Assembly: GCA_037903475.1 (NCBI GenBank)
Contig: JBAJFG010000626.1
Coordinates: forward strand, 1-64,000
DNA: 64,000 bases
Reading direction: 5' to 3'
Source: Ancylostoma caninum
Lineage: Eukaryota; Nematoda; Chromadorea; Rhabditida; Ancylostomatidae
The position numbers and the translations under genes were made by a program. Shown piece by piece: positions 1 to 11,045 of this stretch. How positions within the stretch are numbered: position 1 is the stretch's first letter; each line of letters opens with the position of its first letter. The notes below the pieces were generated by a model. The model did no database searches. It saw nothing but the letters and a program-made list of their open reading frames with translations, and was not told the origin of the DNA.

Positions 1-690
1 TCCACAATGGAGAGAGGGCCCGCCGTGGCCCGTGGTACGGGTCCAGCGATGGAGAAAGGGCCCGCCATGGCCCAATGGCGGGTCCACCGATGGAGAAAGG
101 GCCCGCCATGGCCCAATGGTGCGGGGGACGCCAGGATGCGGGTCCACCGATGAAGAAAGGGTCCCCTGTGGCCCAACGCCAGGATACCGGTCCACCAATG
201 GAGAAAAGGCCCGCCGTGGCCCAGTGCTGTGGGGAACGCCATGACACAGGTCCACCGATGGAGAAAGGGCCCACCATGGCCCAGTGCTGTGGGGAACGCC
301 ATGACACGGGTCCAGCAGTGGAGAAAAGGCCCGACAGGGCCCAATGGTGCGGGGGACGCCAGGATGCGGGTCAACCGATGGAGGAAGGACCCGTCGTAGC
401 ATAATGGTGTGGAGAACGTCAGGATACGGGTTCACTCAAGTCCGATAGTTGAGAATGCCAGGATGCAAACCCGCCCCTGGAGAACGGATCCGGCTTGCAC
501 TAACTGTGAGGAAGGCGCCAGAATACGGGCGCTCTGATGGAGGAAGGGCCCGCTGCGGCCCAGTAGTCTGGAAAACACTCGGATACGATTTTGCCTTGTC
601 CAATAGTGTGGGGAACGGCAGGATACAGTTCCGCCGATGGAGAACGCGTCTGCGTTAGCCCGGTAGTGAGGAATACGCACGAATACGCCA
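1..690. repeat. 60-bp GC-rich minisatellite, running off the left edge
   Basis: Imperfect tandem copies of a unit close to 60 bp. Each has a core like GATGGAGAAAGGGCCCGCC followed by GGGGACGCCAGGATGCGGG. Copies are near-identical up to about 400 and decay to about 690. Because the period is a multiple of three, two plus-strand frames stay open and give spurious 20-residue protein repeats (GPPMEKGP type). There is no splice signal or conserved domain, so it is read as non-coding, probably intronic or 5' of the magnesium-transporter gene. Confidence 0.85.
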
Positions 691-1473
691 TACGACGGAG
701 AACGAACTCCTCATGCTCATACTCAACTCATAAGAAGGACTTCATGTTTGGGCCCATTGGAAGATTGGTTCTGCTTCTTTATCAATTTTCTAGAGATTTG
801 GCAAGTGTGAAGCGTTTGCACATGTCCCAAGTGGCTGCCCCACCCCACTTCCTAGCGTCCCGAAGGGGCGCTAGTAGTTAGGAAAAGAGAGCTAGGAATG
901 CGACTACTGATGTTCTCGTGGCATTTCCCTTGAGATTTTGATCTCCACTGTTCCCACAGACCTCTGTTTAGACTCGACAATGACACTGGAATGAGCCGCG
1001 CTCTTTGAATAATGGAAACTACAAGCAAAACAGTGCGATTTCACACCTACTATTGCTGCAAAGTGTAAAAACTTACAAATCACTAAGCACAAGGGCTGCG
1101 ACGAGATCCATTTCTTCAATTATTTAGTTATTTACGATTTTGTTACGAAATTTAGGCCATTTTTCGTAAATCGTAAATCTCAAAAAATCGCCAGAATTGG
1201 CCGTAAGTCGTAATTCGTAAATCGTAATTCGTAAATACGCACATCCGTGAATTGGACGTTTCGGCCGTACCGTGTTGTTTGAAGTTGTTACTGATACTGC
1301 AACGAATTTTGCACCAGTAACCTGGAGAGTGTGGAAGTTCAACGTTCTCTTCCTTCGAGTGTAACTGGGGGCGAAACCCGCGCATGCCTGGGTATGCTTT
1401 AGAGCCATAAATTGTAATTTTTTAGCAACCTCAAATTTTGTGAATAATAATGCAAATGCGAAGTCTTTTCTAG
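691..1473. other. Non-coding stretch upstream of the first visible SLC41 exon
   Basis: No exon was recognised. The expected N-terminal SLC41 residues (the segment before VPQFIAI) are not encoded here in any frame I could match. At 1163-1237 there is a simple array of TCGTAAAT/TCGTAATT words on the plus strand. The rest looks like intron sequence. Confidence 0.6.
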
Positions 1474-4400
1474 GTACCGCAGTTCATAGCTATTTGTCCA
1501 CCGTTACAGGGTATGAAAGGAAATCTAGACATGACATTTACATCGAGGCTTAGCACAGAGGTATTGCAATAATTTTTTACTACATCTATACATACAGATT
1601 TCTAACTAGAAAGATTTCATTAACAAGCAAGAGAAGCAATATGCAATTAAACAGGATCAGTCAATTGCTACGCCTCTTAGCTCATTACTGAACAAGCCAG
1701 AACATTTTCACGAGGTTATTCAGGCTCATCAAGGTCGCTTCAGAAACTCCGGGGTTACGAAGCACATACTGATGAATATAGCATTGCTACAGGTAGTGTA
1801 AAACTTTCAATGGTAAAAAAAAATCTGCATAGAAGCAAGCTATTTTCAAGGCACAGGCTGTCGCGATATGTCTTTTTGCCGCTCTGATAACCTTCGCACT
1901 CGATGTTCTAGCAAAAAAGCCGCATGAAGAGAAGCCAGTGATGAATTTCCTATTTCTTGGTTCGAGCGCACTTTTCGCTATGTGTGCTGCGTGTATGATT
2001 TCATCACTAGGTAAGTTTATTGGATTGTTCCGAAGTGAAGTGTTAAAGGCAGTGTGTCAGCTCAGGATTCGCATTCGAGATATAGTTGAACATATGAGAG
2101 CCGCTGAGCACAATGATGTACTTTAAATTTTGAAGGAACATCGAAAATCACGTAAGTTGTGGTGACTTTGTAAGGCGGAATGGTGGCGCCTGTGATTTCG
2201 GGAGGATGGGTGGCTCCCTTGCTGTGTTTTGAACACAAGAACACTTCTCTCAGCTTTATTATCGCTTGACCTGCACTCGGTGGTGCAGTGTTAGAATATT
2301 CTAATGACATATAGGGGCGTGGCTCCGCACCTTACATAGAGCATCTAGCCATGTCCCACAAGCATATCATATACGACACAATTAATGACCCTTGTCACGG
2401 GCAATATAAAGGGACCAGATACGGTAAAGAAACTTGAGAGAAGAGTGCCGCTCCTGTCGGCTTATAAGTTACGGATTCATTTGGCCGAGAATTTCGAAAC
2501 TCTCGGTCAATGGATGACACCTACTGCTGAGGAGTTCATTTTGATGTGCAATCTCAGCTTCTCAGCTTCGCTTTCCGCTCAAACATCAGATTTTCCCTTG
2601 AAAATAGTTTTTTTTTACCGCTTCCTATCTCAAGTTCATTTTTGAAATCAGCGCGTCGAGCTAAACCGGATTCTGTTGATTTCTACCCATCATGAGGTGG
2701 TACACTGCCTACATGTAGCTGGAACATACTGAGACCACACTTTTCCAACGAACAGTGATATTGTAAATTGTCTTAGCGAACGGTGAACTCGGATCTGCCT
2801 AAATAGCGAATCCAACTGTATTCTTTGACCATTAACTTCGCGAGACCTTTCGTCAGGCATCTGTGGTACATCCCCAGGTAGCTCCGCAGAACCTCCACGG
2901 AAATTATGCGCACGAGTAGGCGTGACGTTATTCTTACCTTATATATTAGGTTGGTCAGGAAGTTTTGCACCAAGGTATTTTTTAGGACCTAGAATTCTAT
3001 GGACTTTGAATTAAAATGCCCCTACATGTGAACTGCAGGACACACCTGGCTGCGGCCGTAATAATCTCCAGACATCTCGAAGTGGTGGGTTACAGAAAAC
3101 CGATGACGGATTGGATCTCCCAAAAAACTGACTGCTTTGTCAGAGATGAGAGTTGGGTGCTGTATGTAAACCATGCACGAGAGAAAATTGGCTCCTATGT
3201 GGCGAACCATCTCCAAGACAGCCGAAAGGAGGAGCGCACGAAAGGCGGTTTTTCTGTGTTGTTGGTGGAATTCCGAGGAAATGCTGTATCGAAAACTGCT
3301 GACACCCTGAGCCACCGTGATCACAAGTCTACTCTTTTTAACTACAGAAACTGGGAGACAAAACTCGCCTGGAGCGGGGAAAAATTGACCATGTTGCTCC
3401 ACTTCATGACAACGCCCGACTTCACGTGGCAAACCTTACCCCCCAAAAAATTGCCGAATTGGCTTGGAAAGCCTTACCACACCCTGCCTATTCCCCTACT
3501 ATCTTATCCCCATTTGAATGCCACTGGTTCGAAGCCCTGAATCTGCATCTACCAGAAAAGAAATTCGATGATGGGACCAAACCAAAAAGTGAGATTTCAA
3601 GCCTTTTACACTCGTAGCTGACAGAGTTCTTGACTTCTGGAGCTGATGCTCTAATGGAGCGTTGGCCATACCTCGTGGATCATGAGGGTGATTATTTTGT
3701 TGATTGTTATCTATTCATAATGAACTAAACTTTCTTTGAAGAAAGTATGAAACTAGGTGCAAGACTTTCGAACCAACCTAATAGATGAGAAATGAACCCA
3801 TGTAATAGTAGCGTTGATCAAAAGGAGCTGTGCGTTACAAAACTTCCTGATTCCGTTAATTCGTTACCCAACAAAAATAATTATTTGTGTAAATATAACT
3901 TGAAAAAGTTTAAAAAACTTCTGCAGCAACCTAATTACTGCACGATTTAACGTTTCTCACTCCTTAGCGATGGTCTTACTCGTGATGCTAACCCACATGT
4001 TCTCCATAAATCCGGACAATGTCGCCACACCACTCGCAGCTAGCTTTGGTGATCTACTCACAATTGGATTACTGGTAAGATATCATGCATTTACCATCTC
4101 AAATGTAATCTGAATGGTGCAGTGGCGGCATGCGAGACGAGGCGGGAGCCTTCTTTTGAAGTTATTCGACCCAAATTGCACAAAGTGTACCATAAAGAAT
4201 TTATTTATCGAATTGTTTGTCATATAATAAGTTTTACTTCGATATAAAAGCAGATAAAATTATTCTCATCGAGAAAGTACTCTTTCCTCAGGGCGAAAAA
4301 CGTTAGCCACACAGACTCCTAGGCCTGGATGCATCAGTGAGATAACTCAGGGTAAGCGCGTTGGATGCCAGTATCAACGATGGGTAAATTCGTGCGGTAT

Positions 4401-7400
4401 TCAAACCTTCACCTTGTATAATTTCAATGATGCATGTGGCCAATGTGATACCCACCCTTTCAATGCCCATCTGCGACTGCCATTGTGACGCTGAGATTCC
4501 ATAAATTGTGACCCCCGACCTCTTCAACAATCATCGACAGAAGTTTTTATTCCAGATAGGTGTGGCGGTAGCGTTCCACCCTTTTGCATCCATCTCTTTC
4601 TACACCCCTGTGTCAGTTATAGTTTGCTTCGTTTCACTGGTGCCATTTTGGCTTTACGTCGCTCGTAAGTTTGACGTTAAAAATTTCTAGTGTCATTAAA
4701 TGATGGAAGGTACTCAGTTTGTAAATACACGTATCCTGAATCTCTAGTAGAGAAGAGGAACTAGAAAGTTTCCTGCCACTTTGGGTATTGTTTTTACATT
4801 TGTGTCTCATTTCTAATTGAAACTTTGGGACGCTCTTCCTAAACTCTGTAGATGATATACCTTTCTTAGCAAAAAAAGCCGTCATATGACAGAACAGCTC
4901 ATTGCCTTGGAGAAAAGCCTGATTTGTGCTGTAGTAAATGCTTGGAACGTTCCACTCTTTTGATGGCGGAAGTTATCCTGAGTTAATTATGTACTTTAGC
5001 GGAGAACCATGAAATTGAGATAATTTATAGAATCTCTATAGAAGTTGAACCTCATTCCGATACCATAGTTTTATATGGTACTTTGCTATAAGCTTGTAAT
5101 CTTGCAGAGACGCAAAACAATTGAAGGAATCGTTCCGAGTCAGAATCGTTCTCGATATTTTAATGCGAAAAGAATCTCCAGGAGTTGTTGATCAAAAGGG
5201 TATACATGAATCCCAACGAAACTGCGGAAAACTCGTTTTCCAGCCCCAATTTTTGGGGAGCCTGTGGGTGGAGCCGGGGGGGGGGGGGACCAAGGAGGGA
5301 GGACGAGCTTTGTGAATAACTCCCTGGGAGCGCACCTTTCTATCAAATTCGCACTCGTTAGAATTCATCATGATCCACTTCCCTATATGATAGGAGATCC
5401 GCACCATGTGTGACGAACAAGGAATTGCGGTGCGCAAAACCCGTAGTCACCTTTGGCTCCGCCCACAATCTCTTCAAATATGTGCCCTGAAAGTGGTTTC
5501 TTCTGCGGTTTATCCGGAATCACATGTGCCCTTTAGAGTTTTGACCGAATCGAATAAATTCGAATATTTATTCAAACGCTCGAATATTCGAAAATTCGAT
5601 GGTTCGGTAACATTCGAAACTCCGAATATTCGACGATTCGAGGGCCAAGAATTCGAATATTTCGAATAGTTCTACCTCGCAACCATGTTGTTATCCGAGC
5701 TTCGTTTAATTGTGCAGAACAAGTCAATTTTACTGGGGCTGTGGTCCCATCCATTAGCCAGAAATCGCTTTAAAGGTTTTCGCGTGGGTGGAACCTGTAC
5801 AGGCTGCCAAAACAAAAGGTAAGTGCCAAACACTACAAAACTTCGGGAATACTCGTGGCTATTTAGCTGGCTAGAGAGACAGTCGATGCCTTGTGAGAGA
5901 TGAGATGGGCTTGCTAATGGTCTCTTACAAGGTCAGATTCTTCGACGCGTGTTTGTGCTGCATGCTGGACCAAACCGCAATAAATCAGATCCTCGAATCT
6001 GAGAGTGCTTCATTCTTATTCTAGTGGCATATCCCACAGCGACACTAGCCACAACATCTCTCTACAAAATCTCATATTTTATGACAGGATTTTCATTAAA
6101 TGACGTACTGCAATTGAAGCAGTTGTGAGAAAACTTGCAACGGCACTTTCTTTGTGAACTATGTCCAAGGCCTTAGAAATCAGCAGTTTGAGAAGCGCAG
6201 CATTAACGTGAATTATGCTGTTAGCGAGGAAAACCTGCTGAGCAGCCTGAGATTCCCTAGCGATTTTCCAGCGACCAGTTTACTGTCAGGGCAGGAACTG
6301 CATACATCAAAATAAGCAGGAGAATCCCCACCAGATGTTCCAGCGTTCCGTTCAAACGAGCTGTTAGGTCCAAGATATGTGTAGCATAGATCAGTATGAT
6401 TACTTTACATTTTCTTAGTAATGGTAACTGCTCAACCAGAAATCGTATTTCATTTGTATTTGTATCCATAGCGTTGTAAATAAGACGCAATAAATCAATT
6501 ACCAGTTGTTTCAATTAACTCCTAACCAGTTCAACTTCTCTCTTCATCCAGCCTCTCCCACTACATCCCGCTACATATGATTTTCCCGGTGATTTTCTAG
6601 AAGTAGATTGCTAGGTGTTAATTCGAACGCTAGCTGTAGATTCGAACTTTTCTGTCTCGAAATTCTCTATTTTTCGCTAATGACCAATTTTATTCGAGCA
6701 CATGTGGTTCGAGAGATTGCTCCTCAGACACTCGGTGCGGACGATCCGCGGGCCATTGCCTAACAGCCACAATGCGTCATGCGCCGCCGCTCGCCCTGTA
6801 ATTATTGTGATCGAGTGCATTACTATATTGGATACAGTATGTATCTTGTTCTTCGTACTCCCTGCATTGTGGCTGAGACATAACGCTATGAATAGACCTT
6901 TATTATTTAACAGTACGGGTTTTACTACATATATTGACGGGCTATAGGAGCAGTGACAGTGGGGCGAGAGGCAGAATACTGCTCTTAAAGTTGTGATCAG
7001 TAGTTAAGGAGCACAACAGTAAGAGTTACAAACAATTAGATTTGATGGTTGATAGCAATTATCACAGCAAATACAATACAACCAGTTAATATGCAACAGC
7101 CCGCTTCAAGGATACTTGTAGCAGTTTTTGAGATCAGTACTAGCTTGCTACCCACACAGTACTTGCCCTAGTATTGGCTTTATGAATGCAATGTGCGTAT
7201 GGTTCTGATCGTGGTAGAGGGAGTGACAGAGAATAGCGACAAATGAGGTGACGAGCAGTGTTCTGCTGATACCGCCAACACTTTGTTGAAGAATGTCTAT
7301 AGAGTTATATGTTCATATACCTGTAGTAATCGGCATTATTATCACCGCATTAGCATCCTTACAACCTCTACGTTGACTCATTTTATCGAACTGCTGCCAA

Positions 7401-10121
7401 GAGAAATTAAATGAGAACATTCTTTTCATTAGCTCATAGCCTCTCATCCAATTAACCATTGCTTGAATAACGAGTACAGTCTTCACAAATGTTTGGCGTT
7501 TCGAAGCTAACTTGGGGTTCAACTGATTGACTGTAGCGATCGAGTTAGGTTCCCGTTCATAAGAAAATGAGGAATTTCCAGAAACCCGAATATTCGCTAA
7601 GGTACGAATACTCGAAAATTCGAAGATTTCAAAATTAGAAAGTTCGAAAAATATTTTCGAATGTAAAACTCCAGTACCCTTGGTGAGTCTTCAGGTGTGG
7701 AAACCCCAGAAACGACCCTGAGGTGGGACGGTGTATTGACGTTTTAATAAATGACAGAACTTTTTCAGACCATGATGAACGCGCATGGGTAGCAGCACGT
7801 CAGCAAGGTCCTACGTTTTTGCTGGCGTCTATATTATCGAGGTAAGCATCTCGTAAGTGAGGCATCTTTGCATTCACCTTCATGTTTTTGCCAACTTTCA
7901 GTGGCGCGGGAATCATTCAAGCTCACGGTCTGAAAAGTTTCCCAGAGCTTACCGTGTACCAACCCCTGATAACCGGTAAATTTCTCCACAATTCTGTTGG
8001 AAATTCAGGTTTCCAAGAATCTTCCAATAATTGAAGACTTGGCACCAAATCCAGTTTATTTGCTTGCTTCAAAATATTGGAGTAAGAAAAAGAAAAAGCA
8101 CATCAAAAAAACATTGAAAAATCACCCCCCCCCCCCATCAGACGGGAATATCTTGTAATAAATTGCAGGAGTTGCTGGAAATCGTGCCAGTCTACAATCC
8201 GCTAGAATTTCCTCGTATGTTAACACTTACAGAGGGACAGAAAAGCTTTCAGCACGCTTGAATCCTTGGACCTACTATACAAGTCCAGGTATGAAATTTT
8301 CACATGAAAGGAATCCCTAAGAGCTTTTGATCACAATGACGTGCGTGGTTCGGTGCAAAACTGCAGCAAAACACGTTTCCCAGCCCAAGCCTTGAGGAAC
8401 TTGTGGGCGGAGCCAAGGCGGGTGGACGAGTTTCTCAACAAGGCACACAGTCCCAGAAGTGTGTCTTCTGAGGAGATTCCTACTCCTCGTAAGAGTTCCT
8501 CATCATCCATGTCCTAACCGGAAAAGAGAAGCACTCCATGTGTGACCAACGAAAAAAGTGCAAAATCCCGCAGTGCCGCCTTGGCTAAACCCACAGCCTC
8601 CAAAAAAACTGGACCTTGAAAACGGTATTTCCGGCGATTCTGCATGGAGTCACATATTTCATATTGATAAAGAGCTCCTGGACATACCTTCCATGTGAAG
8701 ATCTTGAGAACGATCCTAACAAGGGAACTGCACGAGGCTAACCCCGGGGATCGAAACGAAACGTCCACTTGCAGAAGCATTGCCTAAGATGATGTTGAAG
8801 TATACATATAATTTTTGCTCAATGGTCCTGATGCGAAAAGTCAGGAGAGTGCGCCGAAAATTTCTATATTGCACTGCCATAGGACTTCATGTAGAGCTGG
8901 GATTTATGAAACTCTGACCACTCAAAGATATTGTGCTTGTCTTGATTACCTTTCCTGGGACCATGGAGTGTATAAAGACCCATTTTCGAAGAATTTGGTT
9001 TCCTTTGATTATGAGATGATAGGCATAGTATGGCATCGGTGGCGAGGTGGCCGAGTGTATAGCGCGTCAGGCTATGGAGCAGGAGGTCGAGGGTTTGAAT
9101 CCCGTCAGCTCTTTGCACTTTTTAGGCTTTAAACTTGTTTAGACTACTTCTAATGACTAGAACACATCAGATACGTGCACCAATGCAAGAAAGCCAGGAC
9201 TCCATTGATAGGTCACTAGAAAAATTGGCACTATTCAACCAACCATCGTAGACCCAAACTCTTCAGGATTTTTTTTTTCGACTGAACCTTTGCATGCGGG
9301 GGTTATTTGAGGTGCTGAACACGAATATCGTATCCATTTTGCACCCCAACGCCGTTTTGGAGGGTTACGGTAGATGCGCGATAGCATGCTGTCGTACACC
9401 CACCGTAACCCTACAAAAATAGCGTTACGGTACAAAATGGATACGATATTCGTATTAAGCATCTCAGATCACCTCCATACGGAAAGTTTCAGTCAAGAAA
9501 ACCTTTTTAAAGATCTTGAGCGCATGGAATGTGAATGACGCCGGAAAGTCTCTAACGCGCTCTCCTACGCGCATCAAGACCATTGGGCAAAAATGATGTA
9601 CATACATTAACATCGCCTTAGAAAGTGTTACCAAAAATGGATGTTTCCTTTCGATCCCCGGGGCTAGCCTCGTGCACTTCCCTTGTAAGGTGGCATCTTT
9701 GTTCTCCCGTTAAGATCGAGTAATAGCTTTAAGTACGATTTCCAGATAGCGAAAGCAGAGCAGCGCTGCTTATTATACTCACTTCCGTGCCCTACCACAC
9801 ACTTTTCGTCTCGGTGTCGCATATAATCGCATACGCCGCATTGAGACCTTTGAAATTGAGCTTTGTTTTTCTAGCTGGGTATATGTGCGCAGTTTTTATC
9901 CAGGTAACCTGATCATTTGATAAAAACCACAGCACTCGTTCAATCGCTTTATTCAGATTTTTTTCCTAGTATATATTGCACAAGTTATCGTTTACTGGAT
10001 GTATTATTTTCGAATCGATCCCGATATGCATGCAATACCAATGGTAACTGCTATTGGTGATCTGGTCGGTACGGCACTACTTGTGTCTCTGTTCTATGTG
10101 ATGAGCTATGGGGACGAGTGA
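1474..10121 (+). CDS. SLC41/MgtE-family magnesium transporter, 5'-partial, 10 exons
   Basis: Membrane Mg2+ (Na+/Mg2+ exchange-type) transporter with two tandem MgtE-like repeats. Exons: 1474-1560, 1724-1792, 1851-2010, 3968-4074, 4556-4664, 7769-7841, 7902-7975, 8169-8288, 9746-9903, 9957-10121; all junction phases agree and the joined frame is 373 aa. The first half carries GMKGNLDMTFTSRLS, then NPDNVATPLAASFGDLLT. The second half carries GAGII, YQPLITGVAGNRASLQSARI and DPDMHAIPMVTAIGDLVGTALL. These sit in the order and spacing known for human SLC41A1-3 (about 500 aa), so roughly the first 130 residues and first membrane segment are missing, beyond the left edge. Many hydrophobic membrane segments are visible. 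The TGA at 10119 overlaps a possible GTGAGT donor, so a further 3' exon cannot be excluded. Long introns hold a mariner relic and foldback repeats. It is convergent with cct-1. Confidence 0.9.
2946..3781 (+). mobile_element. Degenerate mariner transposon with TIRs and TA target duplication
   Basis: Imperfect terminal inverted repeats start TTAGGTTGGT (2946) and end ACCAACCTAA (3781), each flanked by TA. The 836-bp body holds remnants of a mariner transposase. It lies in the SLC41 intron between exons 1851-2010 and 3968-4074, in the same orientation as the host gene. It is too short and too mutated to be autonomous. Confidence 0.85.
3016..3617 (+). pseudogene. Mariner transposase remnant, frameshifted
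   Basis: A DESWVLYVNH block, typical of mariner transposases around the first catalytic Asp, is followed by HDNAR-like residues and, after a frame change near 3420, by LTPQKIAELAWKALPHPAYS and LPEKKFDD. Where mariner normally has YSPDLAPSD, this copy reads YSPTILSPFE, so the third catalytic acidic position is altered. The N-terminal half is missing. Clearly dead. Confidence 0.85.
5217..5512. repeat. Foldback (inverted-repeat) element, family also at 8354
   Basis: The left arm (around 5220-5275, including GTGGGTGGAGCC) is the diverged inverse of the right arm (around 5445-5512, including GGCTCCGCCCAC). A G-run lies at about 5277-5288. A related foldback is at 8354-8624. Both are in SLC41 introns. 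Confidence 0.6.
5537..5668. repeat. AT-rich array of TTCGAATATTCG palindromes
   Basis: Repeated TTCGAATATTCG-like self-complementary words within about 130 bp of SLC41 intron. A weaker cluster of the same words is at 7585-7660. Confidence 0.6.
8354..8624. repeat. Foldback element, second copy of the 5217 family
   Basis: The left arm contains TTGTGGGCGGAGCCAAGGCG (8400s); its inverse, with GCCGCCTTGGCTAAACCCAC, lies near 8575-8595. This matches the arm consensus of the 5217-5512 element. No coding potential. Confidence 0.6.
9036..9114 (+). other. tRNA-like sequence (A-box and B-box), probably tRNA-derived
   Basis: An A-box-like GGTGGCCGAGTG at about 9048 is followed about 45 bases later by a B-box-like GGGTTTGAATCCC. 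This resembles a serine/leucine-class tRNA body, but I could not pair a clean acceptor stem or anticodon arm. It lies at the centre of an inverted-repeat element, so a tRNA-derived repeat is more likely than a working tRNA gene. Confidence 0.4.
9299..9475. repeat. Foldback repeat with ACGAATATCGTATCCATTTT arms
   Basis: The left arm (TTGAGGTGCTGAACACGAAT, then ATCGTATCCATTTTG) and the right arm (CAAAATGGATACGAT, then ATTCGT, then AGCATCTCAGATCACC) are inverse copies. The same arm words recur several times at 23450-23880 and more weakly at 22370-22510, so this is a dispersed family. Confidence 0.65.
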
Positions 10122-11045
10122 GTACTTGAGCAAACTACAGCTTCATTTGTTTATTTTTTAATAGATATGATGTTCCACAACAGCAGAATTGAGCTGAACA
10201 CTGTCCCATCCATAGTATCAATAAATACCCTTTTGAGTGGAGCAAATACTTTTTAGAGAGGCCTTTGATCTCATATGGTCGGCCGCTGCTGCACGTATAT
10301 CTGGGTAGCCTATGGAGTGCGTCTGTGACAGTCACTGAATTCACGGCTATCGCAGTGTCGGAGTGCTGATCAGCCGGTCCATCGATGAAAGAATACAGCA
10401 GCAGAAAAAAAAGAAACTGTAGAAAATAAAAGAAAATCTCACTGAATGACAGTAAGAAAACCTTAAAATAGGAGGAATCACATCACGTACACATTAAAAC
10501 TCACAGAGGCAAGTGTAAAAACCGACCGAACCAGCTAACCAGCCAGCCAATACTACGCTGCAGAGGCACTTTCTATGCTACCCAACTGTATTTCCGTCAG
10601 TATTCCATCACTGATTTGGACAAAGACTAAACACAAAAATTAATTCGAGATTCTATGCCTTGTAAATTCCTGACAATAATTTTATTGATTCAGCTTTGTG
10701 CTCAAGTCAAGTGCAATGTCCGAGACACCAAGCAATGCGACGCTCATGTGTTCATACGAGTAAATGCAGTAGCTAACATGATTGATGAATAAATGTTAAT
10801 AAAAACTACCTAGAGTCAAGTGTTCACGCACCAATATTTGAAAACTTCGTCTGTCATTATGTATACGCATTCAACCAAACAATTCATGACATGCTAAAAA
10901 CAACTTTTGAAGAAAATTGCAAAAACAAAACAAAAACAATTATTACGGTCTGCACGGAAAGCTGAACATGACGATCTTAGTGGCACGCGAGAACATAAAT
11001 GATCGGGGCAAACAAAACAACAGCTGAACATTTGTGCCTACTGTC
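10122..11045. other. Intergenic region between convergent SLC41 and cct-1
   Basis: No coding exon was recognised. AATAAA at about 10220 can serve SLC41 on the plus strand. TTTATT at about 10681 is a minus-strand AATAAA that could serve cct-1. Otherwise AT-rich, unremarkable sequence. Confidence 0.5.

Larger units (their letters stand above)
8703..9700. repeat. About 1-kb element bounded by long inverted repeats
   Basis: The left arm near 8703-8762 (GCACGAGGCTAACCCCGGGG) recurs inverted near 9640-9700 (CCCCGGGGCTAGCCTCGTGC). Between them lie a tRNA-like sequence (9036-9114) and a smaller foldback (9299-9475). It sits inside an SLC41 intron (8289-9745). No transposase was seen, so it is read as a non-autonomous element with nested insertions. 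Confidence 0.6.

Noticed and set aside
9036..9114. Functional tRNA gene
   Set aside because: A- and B-boxes are present, but no convincing acceptor stem or anticodon arm could be paired by eye; kept only as a tRNA-like sequence.
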